Shown: positions 32,799 through 41,642 of the stretch, one piece after another
Layout of the letters: every line of letters begins with the position of its first letter
Position numbering within the stretch: position 1 is the first letter of the stretch
The notes under the pieces: generated by a model
Told to the model about the DNA's origin: nothing
Seen by the model: only the letters and a program-made list of their open reading frames with translations
The model's database searches: none
From: an uncultured Bacteroides sp.
GTDB lineage: Bacteria > Bacteroidota > Bacteroidia > Bacteroidales > Bacteroidaceae
NCBI GenBank assembly: GCA_900552645.1
Contig: USAN01000014.1
Span: 1-55,622, forward strand
Reading direction: 5' to 3'
Length of the DNA: 55,622 bases
Translations under genes and position numbers: made by a program

Positions 32799-34649
32799 AT
32801 GGAAAGAGAAGTAAAATTTAGTCTGGTTTTTCGTGATATGTGGCAAAGTGCAGGTAAATATGTGCCACGAGTAGACCAGCTAGTAAAGGTAGCTCCCGCA
32901 ATAATCGAAATGGGCTGTTTCGCCCGAGTAGAGACTAACGGTGGAGGTTTTGAACAAGTAAATTTATTATTTGGTGAAAATCCTAATAAGTCAGTAAGAG
33001 ATTGGACTAAACCATTTAATGATGTTGGTATACAAACGCACATGCTTGATAGAGCCTTGAATGGTCTGCGTATGAGTCCGGTTCCGGCCGACGTACGTAA
33101 ACTTTTTTATAAAGTTAAGAAAGTACAAGGTACTAATATAACACGTACTTTTTGCGGACTTAATGATGTACGCAATATTATTCCTTCTATATCTTACGCT
33201 CATGAGGCAGGAATGATTTCTCAATGTTCATTATGTATAACCTTCTCACCGGTTCATACGGTAGAATATTATGTAGATATGGCACAACAGTTGATAGAAG
33301 CTGGCGCCGATGAAATATGTATAAAAGATATGGCAGGGATAGGCCGTCCTGTATCTCTTGGAAAAATAGTAGAAGGTATTAAAAAGATAAAGAATATCCC
33401 GGTTCAGTATCATTCGCATGCAGGTCCGGGATTTAATATGGCTTCAATCCTTGAAGTGTGCAAGGCAGGATGTGATTATATTGATGTGGGTATGGAGCCT
33501 CTTTCATGGGGAACCGGTCATGCCGATATAATAAGTGTACAAGCTATGCTTAAAGATGCTGGATTTAAAGTTCCAGAAATAAATATGGAGGCATATATGA
33601 AGGTTCGTTCTATGATACAAGAATTTATGGATGATTTTCTAGGATTTTATATAAGTCCAAAGAATCGTTTAATGAATTCATTACTTATAGCGCCCGGACT
33701 ACCTGGTGGTATGATGGGAAGTCTGATGGCCGATCTGGAAACAAATCTTGAATCGATAAATAAATACAAGGCTAAGCATAATCTGCCATTTATGACACAA
33801 GATGAACTTCTAATAAAACTTTTCAATGAGGTGGCGTATGTATGGCCTCGTGTAGGTTATCCTCCTTTGGTTACACCATTTAGCCAATATGTAAAGAATT
33901 TGGCAATGATGAATGTAATGGCTATAGAAAAAGGAAAAGAACGTTGGGGAATGATCTCTGATGATATTTGGGACATGTTGCTTGGTAAAGCAGGAAAACT
34001 TCCTGGAGCCTTGGCACCCGAAATAAAGGAAAAGGCAGAACGTGAAGGACGTAAATTCTTTACTGGAAATCCGCAAGATAATTATCCAGATCAGTTAGAT
34101 AAATATCGTAAAATGATGTGGGAAAAGAAATGGGATTTAGGACAGGATGATGAAGAATTATTTGAATATGCCATGCATCCAGCTCAATATGAAGCTTACA
34201 AGAGTGGAAAGGCTAAAGAAGATTTCATTGCCGACTTAAAAAAACGACGTGAAGAGAAAATAAATGCTGTTGCACCAATTGAGGAGAATAAATCAAAAAT
34301 ACTTACTATAGATGTAAACGGACAGCCTTATAGAGTTACTGTTGCTTATGGTGATGTAGATCCTTCAACTTTGAAGGAAAATGTCGAATCAACAGTGCCT
34401 TATCTATCTGTTGGCGAAGGTAAGGATATCCTTTCTCCATTAGAAGGTAAATTCTTTCTTGTTAAAAATGCGCAAGAAAATCCAAAGAAAATAGGCGATA
34501 AAGTAGCTAAAGGTGAAGTATTATGCTATGTAGAAGCAATGAAGACTTATAATGCAATAAGATCAGAATTTGATGGAACTATTACTGCAATTTGTGCAAC
34601 ACCAGGTGATACAGTATCCGAAGATGATGTATTAATGAAAATATTATAA
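32799..34649 (+). CDS. oadA: Oxaloacetate decarboxylase alpha subunit with biotin domain
   Basis: OadA transfers the carboxyl group of oxaloacetate to biotin; the beta subunit then releases CO2 and exports Na+. The protein has 616 residues: an N-terminal HMGL-like carboxyltransferase TIM barrel (FRDMWQS, with metal ligands in YHSHAGPGF), a conserved carboxylase domain (about 300-470) and a C-terminal biotinyl domain with EAMKT, where K582 is the biotinylated lysine 35 residues from the end. It may also be annotated as pyruvate carboxylase subunit B; the adjacent OadB and OadG point to a sodium-pumping decarboxylase. Its stop overlaps the ATG of oadB by one base, so the three subunits are co-translated. 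Confidence 0.92.
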   Translation: MEREVKFSLVFRDMWQSAGKYVPRVDQLVKVAPAIIEMGCFARVETNGGGFEQVNLLFGENPNKSVRDWTKPFNDVGIQTHMLDRALNGLRMSPVPADVRKLFYKVKKVQGTNITRTFCGLNDVRNIIPSISYAHEAGMISQCSLCITFSPVHTVEYYVDMAQQLIEAGADEICIKDMAGIGRPVSLGKIVEGIKKIKNIPVQYHSHAGPGFNMASILEVCKAGCDYIDVGMEPLSWGTGHADIISVQAMLKDAGFKVPEINMEAYMKVRSMIQEFMDDFLGFYISPKNRLMNSLLIAPGLPGGMMGSLMADLETNLESINKYKAKHNLPFMTQDELLIKLFNEVAYVWPRVGYPPLVTPFSQYVKNLAMMNVMAIEKGKERWGMISDDIWDMLLGKAGKLPGALAPEIKEKAEREGRKFFTGNPQDNYPDQLDKYRKMMWEKKWDLGQDDEELFEYAMHPAQYEAYKSGKAKEDFIADLKKRREEKINAVAPIEENKSKILTIDVNGQPYRVTVAYGDVDPSTLKENVESTVPYLSVGEGKDILSPLEGKFFLVKNAQENPKKIGDKVAKGEVLCYVEAMKTYNAIRSEFDGTITAICATPGDTVSEDDVLMKIL

Positions 34650-35884
34650 TGGAAGACATACTAGAAAAATTATATGAAATGACTGCTTTCAGCAATATTA
34701 TTGTCGAACCGCAGTTCCTGATAATGTATGCCATTGCTTTCATACTTTTATATTTGGGAATAAAAAAGAAATACGAACCTCTTTTACTTATTCCAATAGC
34801 TTTTGGTGTACTTCTGGCTAATTTCCCAGGAGGGGGAATGGGAGTGACTCAAGCCGATGAAAATGGAATGGTTATGGTAAATGGTGTCTTGAAAAATATT
34901 TGGGAAATGCCATTACCTACTATAGCTCATGATTTGGGATTGATGAACTTCATTTACTATATGCTTATAAAGACTGGTTTTTTGCCTCCTATCATATTTA
35001 TGGGAGTAGGTGCACTTACCGATTTCGGTCCTATGCTACGAAATCTTCGTCTATCTATATTTGGTGCGGCAGCTCAGTTGGGAATATTCACAGTTTTATT
35101 GGTCGCGATATTGATGGGATTTACTCCAAGCGAAGCTGGATCTTTGGGCATTATAGGAGGAGCAGACGGTCCTACTGCTATATTTACCACAATTAAGTTG
35201 GCACCGCATCTCTTAGGTCCAATTGCGATTGCTGCTTATTCATATATGGCATTAGTGCCTGTAATAATTCCAATGGTAGTAAATCTATGGTGCTCAAAGA
35301 AAGAGCTTAGCATAAATATGAAGGAGCAGGAAAAACTATATCCTTCATCGGTTGAAATAAAGAATATGAGGATTCTTAAAATAGTTTTTCCTATAGTAGT
35401 AACTACGGTAGTTGCGCTGTTTGTTCCAAGTTCTGTTCCTTTAATCGGAATGCTTATGTTTGGTAATCTGATAAAGGAAATTGGAAGTGATACATCGCGT
35501 CTTTTTGATGCTGCATCAAACAGTATAATGAATGCTGCTACTATTTTCCTTGGAATTTCTGTTGGTGCCACAATGACAGCAGATGCGTTCTTAAACTGGA
35601 CTACAATAGGAATAGTAGTTGGTGGTTTCCTTGCATTTGCATTGTCAATAACAGGAGGTATTTTCTTCGTGAAAATTTTTAATCTCTTTACTAAAAAGAA
35701 GATTAATCCCCTTATAGGTGCTACTGGGCTTAGTGCTGTTCCTATGGCAAGTCGTGTTGCAAACGAAATAGCCTTGAAGTATGATCCAAAGAATCATGTA
35801 CTTCAATATTGTATGGCCAGCAATATTTCCGGTGTTATTGGATCGGCTGTTGCTGCTGGTGTATTAATATCCTTCTTAGGATAA
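34649..35884 (+). CDS. oadB: Sodium-pump decarboxylase beta subunit (OadB)
   Basis: OadB is the integral membrane subunit that decarboxylates carboxybiotin and pumps sodium ions. The 411-residue protein has about ten hydrophobic segments and the family signatures GVGALTDFGPML, GIIGGADGPTAIF (the aspartate here is essential for sodium transport in studied homologues) and AVPMASRVANEI near the C-terminus. The start codon overlaps the oadA stop. The operon thus encodes a full Na+-translocating decarboxylase. The DNA after the gene contains a long terminator-like inverted repeat. Confidence 0.95.
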   Translation: MEDILEKLYEMTAFSNIIVEPQFLIMYAIAFILLYLGIKKKYEPLLLIPIAFGVLLANFPGGGMGVTQADENGMVMVNGVLKNIWEMPLPTIAHDLGLMNFIYYMLIKTGFLPPIIFMGVGALTDFGPMLRNLRLSIFGAAAQLGIFTVLLVAILMGFTPSEAGSLGIIGGADGPTAIFTTIKLAPHLLGPIAIAAYSYMALVPVIIPMVVNLWCSKKELSINMKEQEKLYPSSVEIKNMRILKIVFPIVVTTVVALFVPSSVPLIGMLMFGNLIKEIGSDTSRLFDAASNSIMNAATIFLGISVGATMTADAFLNWTTIGIVVGGFLAFALSITGGIFFVKIFNLFTKKKINPLIGATGLSAVPMASRVANEIALKYDPKNHVLQYCMASNISGVIGSAVAAGVLISFLG

Positions 35885-35928
35885 TATTTGTTATATTATA
35901 ATGGAGTGAATCAAAACTTCCTAAATAT

Positions 35929-36025
35929 AAAAATCACCCAAATCGAAATCATATGTAGTGAATTTCATCCCATAAAGTTAAATCTAAAACTATTGAGGTG
36001 AAGTTCATTGCTAGGGTGATTTTTT
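35929..36025. terminator. Long inverted-repeat element between oadB and an AraC gene
   Basis: AAAAATCACCC (35929-35939) and GGGTGATTTTT (36014-36024) are an exact 11-bp inverted repeat with a 74-base interior. The interior has two copies of GTGAANTTCAT (35958-35968, 35998-36008). It lies between convergent genes and ends in T runs on both strands, so it probably serves as a bidirectional terminator. Confidence 0.6.
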
Positions 36026-36050
36026 AAAGGTGTGATTAAATACTTTCTTA

Positions 36051-36953
36051 TTATTTAATCTTGTATTCAGTAGGCGACATACCTGTATGATGCTTGAAAT
36101 ATTTGCCAAAGAATGATGGGTTAGGGAAATTCATATAATATGCCACTTCTTGAATTGACATATTTGAATATTTAAGTAAGGCTTTTGCTTCAAGAATAAC
36201 ATAAGCATCAATCCATTCACCAGCTGTTTTTCCACTAACCTTCTTTATTACTGTCGAGAAATGCTTTGGACTCAAGAAAAGCTGCTCGGCATAGTAGTCT
36301 ACACGTCTTTCCTTACGATGGTATTCAGTAACAAGACTTATAAATTGATTGAACAGTACCTCTTCTCTCTTTACAGGCTTTTTCTTCTCAGAGACTGATT
36401 CTGGATTAAGCCTATGCAAAATAGAACCAAGTTTATAAAGATATGCCCCCATAAGATGACGTACAACCTCAACTTTGAAGGTGTCGTTGCTTTTAAGTGT
36501 ACTTTCAATCACATTATAAAAATAGTCTAGCTCTTTAACCTCATCGTCTGTAAGATGAAATACTGGATTATCCTTTAGTGAAATGAATAAAGGTATTAAA
36601 TTATTAAGATTTATGAATATACTGTTTAGAAAATCAGATGATACTATGAACAGTTGAGATTGATGAACTCCAGGATACAAACTAGCCTGTAAAAGATCGT
36701 TTGGCGCACATATTACTATATCATTTTTCTTTATCTCATATTCTTTAAGGTTTATGCTTATTTTAGCCTCCCCAATTTTCCTGAGAGAAAAAATGATTCC
36801 ATCTACTCTTAATGGATAGTTTAACAATTCATTTATATTCTTATCAGTATAATGTTCAGTATTATCTATTATAAGATCATCTCCTATACCTATCAATCCT
36901 GGCAACTTCTTCCTTATATTAGTTATGGATATCTTTCCAATCTCTTTTTGCAT
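36051..36953 (-). CDS. AraC-family transcriptional regulator
   Basis: This 300-residue regulator has a C-terminal AraC double helix-turn-helix (about residues 205-300): YYAEQLFLSPKHFSTVIKKVSGKTAGEWID and MSIQEVAYYMNFPNPSFFGKYFKHHTGMSPTEYK. The N-terminal 170 residues look like a beta-rich cupin-type sensor domain (GEAKISINLKEYEIKKNDIVICAPNDLL) that would bind a small ligand. It is transcribed leftwards from a -7 box at 36996-37003. It converges on the oad operon; whether it controls that operon is unknown. Confidence 0.9.
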   Translation of the reverse strand: MQKEIGKISITNIRKKLPGLIGIGDDLIIDNTEHYTDKNINELLNYPLRVDGIIFSLRKIGEAKISINLKEYEIKKNDIVICAPNDLLQASLYPGVHQSQLFIVSSDFLNSIFINLNNLIPLFISLKDNPVFHLTDDEVKELDYFYNVIESTLKSNDTFKVEVVRHLMGAYLYKLGSILHRLNPESVSEKKKPVKREEVLFNQFISLVTEYHRKERRVDYYAEQLFLSPKHFSTVIKKVSGKTAGEWIDAYVILEAKALLKYSNMSIQEVAYYMNFPNPSFFGKYFKHHTGMSPTEYKIK

Positions 36954-36995
36954 AATAGTTCTGATTTATAGGATTTTTTATTCTTCTAAGTGTGA

Positions 36996-37003
36996 CAAAT
37001 TTA
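36996..37003 (-). promoter_or_regulatory. -7 box of the AraC-family gene
   Basis: Minus-strand TAAATTTG is a perfect match, with a predicted leader of about 37 bases. Confidence 0.6.
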
Positions 37004-37066
37004 TTAAATATATTAATATTAAAAATAGATATAGAGGACATTAATTCTTAATTCTATTTAAAACAC

Positions 37067-37074
37067 TATATTTG
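37067..37074 (+). promoter_or_regulatory. -7 box candidate of the Zn-peptidase gene
   Basis: TATATTTG, a perfect match, would start transcription near 37080, 58 bases before the ATG. Confidence 0.55.
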
Positions 37075-37137
37075 GCAAAGTTTTTGTATTTAAAAACTTG
37101 TATATTTAGAACTTAAAATTTAAAAAAGAACAAAACT

Positions 37138-37818
37138 ATGTCAATGTATTGGATATTATTTATTGGAATAGCTCTAATTAGTTATATTGTTAGTGCAAGC
37201 CTGAAAAGTAAGTTTAATAAGTACTCTAAGATACCTCTGTCTAATGGTATGACAGGAAGGGAAATTGCAGAGAAAATGTTGCATGATAACGGAATATATG
37301 ATGTTACTGTTACAAGTACACCAGGAATGTTGACGGATCATTATAATCCAATGAATAAGACTGTTAATCTTAGTGAAGGCGTTTATGGAAGTAACAGTGT
37401 GGCAGCAGCTGCAGTTGCAGCTCACGAATGCGGACATGCTGTACAACATGCACGTGCGTATGCACCTTTGAAAATGCGTTCGGCGCTTGTACCAATAGTT
37501 CAGTTTTCTTCAAGTATAATGACGTGGATACTATTAGGAGGAATATTACTGATAAACTCTTTCCCTCAACTTTTACTTGCCGGAATCTGTCTTTTTGCCA
37601 TAACTACAATTTTTAGTTTTATAACACTTCCTGTCGAGATAAATGCAAGTCAGCGCGCACTTGCATGGCTTAACAGTGCTGGTATTACAAATTCATACAA
37701 TCATAAAGCTGCTCAGGATGCTCTTAAATCTGCTGCATACACATATGTAGTAGCAGCTATAAGTTCATTGGCAACTCTTATATACTATATAATGATATAT
37801 ATGGGCCGTCGCGAATAA
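37138..37818 (+). CDS. Membrane neutral zinc metallopeptidase (YugP-like)
   Basis: The 226-residue protein fits the zinc peptidase family represented by Bacillus YugP (Zn_peptidase_2). The catalytic motif HECGH lies at residues 96-100 in AAHECGHAVQHA, following the conserved stretch LTDHYNPMNKTVNLSEGVY. Hydrophobic segments occur at residues 4-22, about 120-160, and near the C-terminus (VVAAISSLATLIYYIMIYMG), so it is an inner-membrane protein. No substrate is known. It is a single-gene unit with its own terminator at 37837-37881. Confidence 0.9.
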   Translation: MSMYWILFIGIALISYIVSASLKSKFNKYSKIPLSNGMTGREIAEKMLHDNGIYDVTVTSTPGMLTDHYNPMNKTVNLSEGVYGSNSVAAAAVAAHECGHAVQHARAYAPLKMRSALVPIVQFSSSIMTWILLGGILLINSFPQLLLAGICLFAITTIFSFITLPVEINASQRALAWLNSAGITNSYNHKAAQDALKSAAYTYVVAAISSLATLIYYIMIYMGRRE

Positions 37819-37836
37819 CTGCCAAATTAGAAATAT

Positions 37837-37881
37837 AAAAATGGAGTATTGCCATATGTAAAAAGGTAATGCTCCATTTTT
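37837..37881 (+). terminator. Terminator after the Zn-peptidase gene
   Basis: A 17-bp stem with two G-T wobbles (37837-37853, 37865-37881), running into T residues. Confidence 0.85.
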
Positions 37882-37931
37882 GTTTTCAGGGAATTTAGCT
37901 TTATTCCTTTCCATGTATAAAATAATTAATG

Positions 37932-37939
37932 TAATTTTG
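37932..37939 (+). promoter_or_regulatory. hisS -7 box
   Basis: TAATTTTG, a perfect match. An in-frame GTG at 37939 is the last base of this box and cannot be the start codon; the transcript starts near 37945. Confidence 0.7.
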
Positions 37940-37968
37940 TGGCTCAAAATAAATACTTTATAAGAATT

Positions 37969-39333
37969 ATGGCAGCAAAACCAGGCATTCCAAAGGGAAC
38001 CAGAGATTTTTCGCCGGTAGAGATGGCGAAACGTAACTATATATTCAATACTGTTCGTGAAGTTTTCCATCTTTTCGGATTTCAACAGATTGAGACTCCT
38101 TCAATGGAAAATCTTTCAACTCTTATGGGAAAATATGGAGATGAAGGTGATAAACTTCTATTTAAAATTCAGAATTCAGGTGATTATTTTAAGGGAATAA
38201 CTGACGAAGAGCTTTTAAACAGAAATTCAGTTAAGCTTGCATCAAAATTTTGCGAGAAAGGATTGCGCTATGATTTGACAGTTCCATTTGCACGTTATGT
38301 AGTAATGCATCGTGATGAAATAAGTTTTCCTTTCAAACGTTATCAAATTCAGCCCGTATGGCGCGCAGATCGTCCACAGAAAGGACGTTATCGTGAATTT
38401 TATCAGTGTGATGCCGATGTAGTAGGAAGCAACTCTTTGCTGAATGAAGTAGAACTTATACAGATGATAGATCGTGTATTCCTTAAATTTGGAGTACGTA
38501 TAGCAATGAAAATAAACAATAGAAAGATTCTTTCGGGTATTGCTGAAATAATAGGTGAAGCCGATAAGATAGTAGATATTACAGTTGCTATAGATAAACT
38601 AGATAAGATTGGTCTTGATAATGTAAATGCCGAACTGGCATCAAAAGGAATTCCTCAGGAATCAATTGAAAAGCTTCAACCTATTATTTTACTTAGCGGA
38701 ACTAATGAAGAGAAACTTGAAACTCTTAAGAATGTGCTTGCTTCTAGTGAGATAGGGCTGAAAGGAGTTGAAGAGTGTGAATTTATCTTGAGTACTATAA
38801 AATCATTAGATATAAAGAATGAAGTTGAGTTAGACCTTACTTTGGCCAGAGGTCTTAATTATTATACAGGGGCTATCTTTGAAGTTAAAGCGTTAGATGT
38901 ACAAATTGGCAGTATAAGCGGTGGTGGCCGTTATGATAACCTGACAGGAGTATTCGGAATGGATGGGATGTCGGGAGTAGGCATATCTTTTGGTGCTGAT
39001 CGTATATTTGATGTACTTAATCAGCTTGATTTATATCCAAAAGAAGCTGTAAATACTACTAAACTTTTATTCGTTAATTTCGGAGAAAAAGAAGCGGCTT
39101 ATTGTCTTCCTATACTATCAAAAGTTAGAAATGCTGGTATTTTTGCTGAAATTTATCCAGATTCAGCTAAAATGAAGAAACAGATGAGTTATGCAAATGA
39201 TAAGCAGATTCCTTTTGTCGCAATAGCTGGCGAAAATGAGATGAATGAAAACAAATTCAATCTTAAAAATATGATTACCGGCGAACAGTCACTAATTACG
39301 ACCGATGAATTAGTGGCTATAGTTGGAAAATAG
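37969..39333 (+). CDS. hisS: Histidyl-tRNA synthetase
   Basis: HisS charges tRNA-His. The class II core is shown by motif 1 (KPGIPKGTRDFSPVEMAKRNYI), motif 2 with FKRYQIQPVWRADRPQKGRYREFYQCD, and the histidine motifs LDLTLARGLNYYTGAIFEV and GGGRYDNL. The C-terminal anticodon-binding domain is at about residues 365-450. Starting at ATG 37969 it has 454 residues, normal for Bacteroidota; a longer GTG start is excluded by the promoter position. No leader peptide or T-box is seen upstream. Confidence 0.95.
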   Translation: MAAKPGIPKGTRDFSPVEMAKRNYIFNTVREVFHLFGFQQIETPSMENLSTLMGKYGDEGDKLLFKIQNSGDYFKGITDEELLNRNSVKLASKFCEKGLRYDLTVPFARYVVMHRDEISFPFKRYQIQPVWRADRPQKGRYREFYQCDADVVGSNSLLNEVELIQMIDRVFLKFGVRIAMKINNRKILSGIAEIIGEADKIVDITVAIDKLDKIGLDNVNAELASKGIPQESIEKLQPIILLSGTNEEKLETLKNVLASSEIGLKGVEECEFILSTIKSLDIKNEVELDLTLARGLNYYTGAIFEVKALDVQIGSISGGGRYDNLTGVFGMDGMSGVGISFGADRIFDVLNQLDLYPKEAVNTTKLLFVNFGEKEAAYCLPILSKVRNAGIFAEIYPDSAKMKKQMSYANDKQIPFVAIAGENEMNENKFNLKNMITGEQSLITTDELVAIVGK

Positions 39334-39356
39334 AACTAATAATAAAATAAATAAGG

Positions 39357-39406
39357 CAGGCATCTTTTTGAGGTTTCATTTGCATCCTCTCAAAGATGCC
39401 TGTTTT
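39357..39406 (+). terminator. hisS terminator
   Basis: CAGGCATCTTT (39357-39367) pairs exactly with AAAGATGCCTG (39392-39402); an inner GAGG/CCTC stem extends it. T residues follow. Confidence 0.85.
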
Positions 39407-39407
39407 G

Positions 39408-39429
39408 TGTCAATTTGTCAGTCTTGACA
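39408..39429 (+). promoter_or_regulatory. TGTCA repeat cluster upstream of groESL
   Basis: TGTCA at 39408-39412 and 39416-39420 and its complement TGACA at 39425-39429 lie within 22 bases. TGTCAA (39408-39413) and TTGACA (39424-39429) form an exact inverted repeat. The cluster lies about 50-72 bases upstream of the predicted groES transcription start, a plausible activator site. Confidence 0.55.
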
Positions 39430-39452
39430 TAATATGATCTAGTATTTGGGAT

Positions 39453-39469
39453 TTGGCATACTTTTAGCA
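39453..39469 (+). promoter_or_regulatory. Sigma-54-type promoter of groESL
   Basis: TTGGCATACTTTTAGCA matches the -24/-12 sigma-54 consensus: GG (39455-39456) and GC (39467-39468) are separated by exactly ten bases. Transcription would start near 39480. No TAnnTTTG box with the right position and no CIRCE element is present. Confidence 0.65.
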
Positions 39470-39530
39470 GTTAGTTTATCAGTTTAAAAACAATCAAGAT
39501 TAAATGTATAACAAATAAAAGATAAAAACT

Positions 39531-39803
39531 ATGAACATTAAACCATTAGCAGACAGAGTTCTTATTCTTCCTGCTCCTGCAGAAGAGAAAACAGTTAGTG
39601 GAATTATTATTCCTGATACAGCTAAAGAAAAACCATTGCAAGGAGAAGTAGTAGCAGTAGGCAACGGTACTAAGGATGAAGAGATGGTACTTCAAGTTGG
39701 CGATACTGTATTGTATGGTAAATATGCTGGTACAGAATTAGAACATGACGGAGTTAAATATCTTATCATGCGTCAAAGTGATGTATTAGCTAAATTGGGA
39801 TAA
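39531..39803 (+). CDS. groES: Co-chaperonin GroES
   Basis: GroES forms the heptameric lid of the GroEL folding chamber. The 90-residue protein begins MNIKPLADRVLILP and includes the mobile-loop region EEKTVSGIIIPDTAKEKPLQGEVVAVGNG and the C-terminal YGKYAGTELEHDGVKYLIMRQSDVLA, all standard. groEL starts 37 bases downstream. Expression probably depends on the sigma-54-like promoter at 39453-39469. Confidence 0.97.
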   Translation: MNIKPLADRVLILPAPAEEKTVSGIIIPDTAKEKPLQGEVVAVGNGTKDEEMVLQVGDTVLYGKYAGTELEHDGVKYLIMRQSDVLAKLG

Positions 39804-39840
39804 TAATTATAATAAATCAATCGTTTTAAATTAAAGAATC

Positions 39841-41478
39841 ATGGCTAAAGAAATTAAATTCAATATGGATGCCCGCGATCTATTGAAAAAGGGTGTTGAT
39901 GAACTTGCAGATGCAGTAAAGGTAACATTGGGTCCTAAAGGTCGTAACGTAATTATTGAAAAGAAATTTGGTGCTCCACATATTACAAAAGATGGTGTAA
40001 CTGTAGCAAAAGAGGTTGAACTTGCTGACCCTTTCCAAAATACAGGTGCACAGTTAGTTAAATCGGTTGCTTCAAAAACAGGTGATGATGCTGGTGATGG
40101 TACAACTACTGCAACAGTATTGGCTCAGTCTATTGTTGGTGTAGGATTGAAGAATGTTACAGCCGGTGCAAATCCAATGGATTTGAAACGTGGTATGGAT
40201 AAGGCGGTTGCAAAAGTTGTTGAATCTATTAAAAAACAAGCCGAAAAAGTAGGTGATAACTACGATAAGATTGAACAAGTAGCTACTGTTTCTGCTAATA
40301 ATGATCCTGTAATCGGTAAACTTATTGCAGATGCAATGCGTAAGGTTTCAAAAGATGGCGTAATCACTATTGAAGAGGCTAAAGGTACTGATACTACAAT
40401 TGGTGTAGTAGAAGGTATGCAGTTTGATCGTGGCTATCTTTCTCCATATTTCGTTACAGATACAGAAAAGATGGAGTGTGTAATGGAACATCCTTATATC
40501 CTTATTTACGATAAAAAAATATCTAATCTGAAAGATTTTTTGCCTATTCTTGAACCAGCTGTTCAAAGTGGTCGTCCTCTTCTTGTAATTGCAGAAGATG
40601 TTGATAGCGAGGCTCTTACTACATTGGTGGTAAACCGTCTTCGTTCTCAGTTGAAGATATGTGCAGTAAAGGCTCCAGGATTTGGTGATAGAAGAAAAGC
40701 TATGTTGGAAGATATTGCAGTACTTACAGGTGGTGTAGTTATAAGTGAAGAAAAAGGATTGAAACTTGAACAAGCTACTCTCGAAATGCTGGGTTCTTGC
40801 GATAAGGCTACAATCACTAAAGACAATACTACAATTGTAAACGGTGCCGGTAAGAAAGAGAATATTCAGGAACGTATAAACCAGATTAAGGCTGAAATAA
40901 AGAATACAACTTCTGATTATGATAAAGAAAAACTTCAGGAACGCCTTGCAAAATTATCGGGAGGTGTTGCAGTTCTTTATGTAGGTGCTGCTTCTGAAGT
41001 TGAGATGAAAGAAAAGAAAGATCGTGTTGATGATGCATTGTGTGCAACACGTGCAGCTATCGAAGAGGGTATAATCCCTGGTGGTGGTGTAGCATATATC
41101 CGCGCAAGTGAAGACTTGGAAGGAATGAGAGGTGACAATGAAGATGAAACAACAGGTATTGAAATTATCAAGCGTGCTATTGAAGAACCTTTGCGTCAGA
41201 TTGTTGCAAATGCAGGTAAGGAAGGTGCTGTAGTAGTTCAGAAGGTTCGTGAAGGTAAAGGCGACTTTGGTTACAATGCTCGTACAGATTCTTACGAAAA
41301 CTTGCATGCAGCAGGTGTAGTAGATCCAGCTAAGGTTGCTCGTGTAGCTTTGGAAAATGCGGCATCTATTGCAGGAATGTTCCTTACTACAGAATGTGTT
41401 ATTGTAGAAAAGAAAGAAGATAAACCAGAAATGCCAATGGGCGCTCCGGGAATGGGCGGCATGGGCGGTATGATGTAA
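39841..41478 (+). CDS. groEL: Chaperonin GroEL
   Basis: GroEL is the 60-kDa chaperonin that folds proteins in an ATP-driven double ring. The 545-residue sequence has KVTLGPKGRNVIIEKKFG, the ATP-site DGTTTATVLAQSIV, and AAIEEGIIPGGGVAYIRA near residue 405. It ends in the glycine-methionine tail GMGGMGGMM. Length is standard. It is co-transcribed with groES, and a terminator follows at 41503-41540. Confidence 0.98.
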   Translation: MAKEIKFNMDARDLLKKGVDELADAVKVTLGPKGRNVIIEKKFGAPHITKDGVTVAKEVELADPFQNTGAQLVKSVASKTGDDAGDGTTTATVLAQSIVGVGLKNVTAGANPMDLKRGMDKAVAKVVESIKKQAEKVGDNYDKIEQVATVSANNDPVIGKLIADAMRKVSKDGVITIEEAKGTDTTIGVVEGMQFDRGYLSPYFVTDTEKMECVMEHPYILIYDKKISNLKDFLPILEPAVQSGRPLLVIAEDVDSEALTTLVVNRLRSQLKICAVKAPGFGDRRKAMLEDIAVLTGGVVISEEKGLKLEQATLEMLGSCDKATITKDNTTIVNGAGKKENIQERINQIKAEIKNTTSDYDKEKLQERLAKLSGGVAVLYVGAASEVEMKEKKDRVDDALCATRAAIEEGIIPGGGVAYIRASEDLEGMRGDNEDETTGIEIIKRAIEEPLRQIVANAGKEGAVVVQKVREGKGDFGYNARTDSYENLHAAGVVDPAKVARVALENAASIAGMFLTTECVIVEKKEDKPEMPMGAPGMGGMGGMM

Positions 41479-41502
41479 TTCTGTTCCATAATAGTTATTG
41501 AT

Positions 41503-41540
41503 AAAAGCTCTTTGTCGTATATTCGGCAGAGAGCTTTTTT
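41503..41540 (+). terminator. groESL terminator
   Basis: AAAAGCTCT (41503-41511) pairs with AGAGCTTTT (41530-41538), followed by T residues. Confidence 0.85.
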
Positions 41541-41642
41541 ATTCTCAGTATGGACTTTTTTCTTATTTGTTTTTATTATATCTTTGATTTTCTAATAGTT
41601 ATATAAAAATTATTGTCCTTACTTATATTATAGTATAATTAA

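Noticed and set aside
37939..37968. GTG start giving a longer HisS
   Set aside because: The G is the last base of the -7 box TAATTTTG; the ATG at 37969 fits the normal HisS N-terminus.
39408..39530. CIRCE element or T-box upstream of groESL
   Set aside because: No TTAGCACTC/GAGTGCTAA dyad is found; the only strong signals are the sigma-54-type promoter and TGTCA units.
40954..41489. Long antisense ORFs within groEL and other genes
   Set aside because: They are shadow frames of strongly conserved coding regions, with Cys/Phe/Ile-rich or Ser/Pro-rich random-looking translations.
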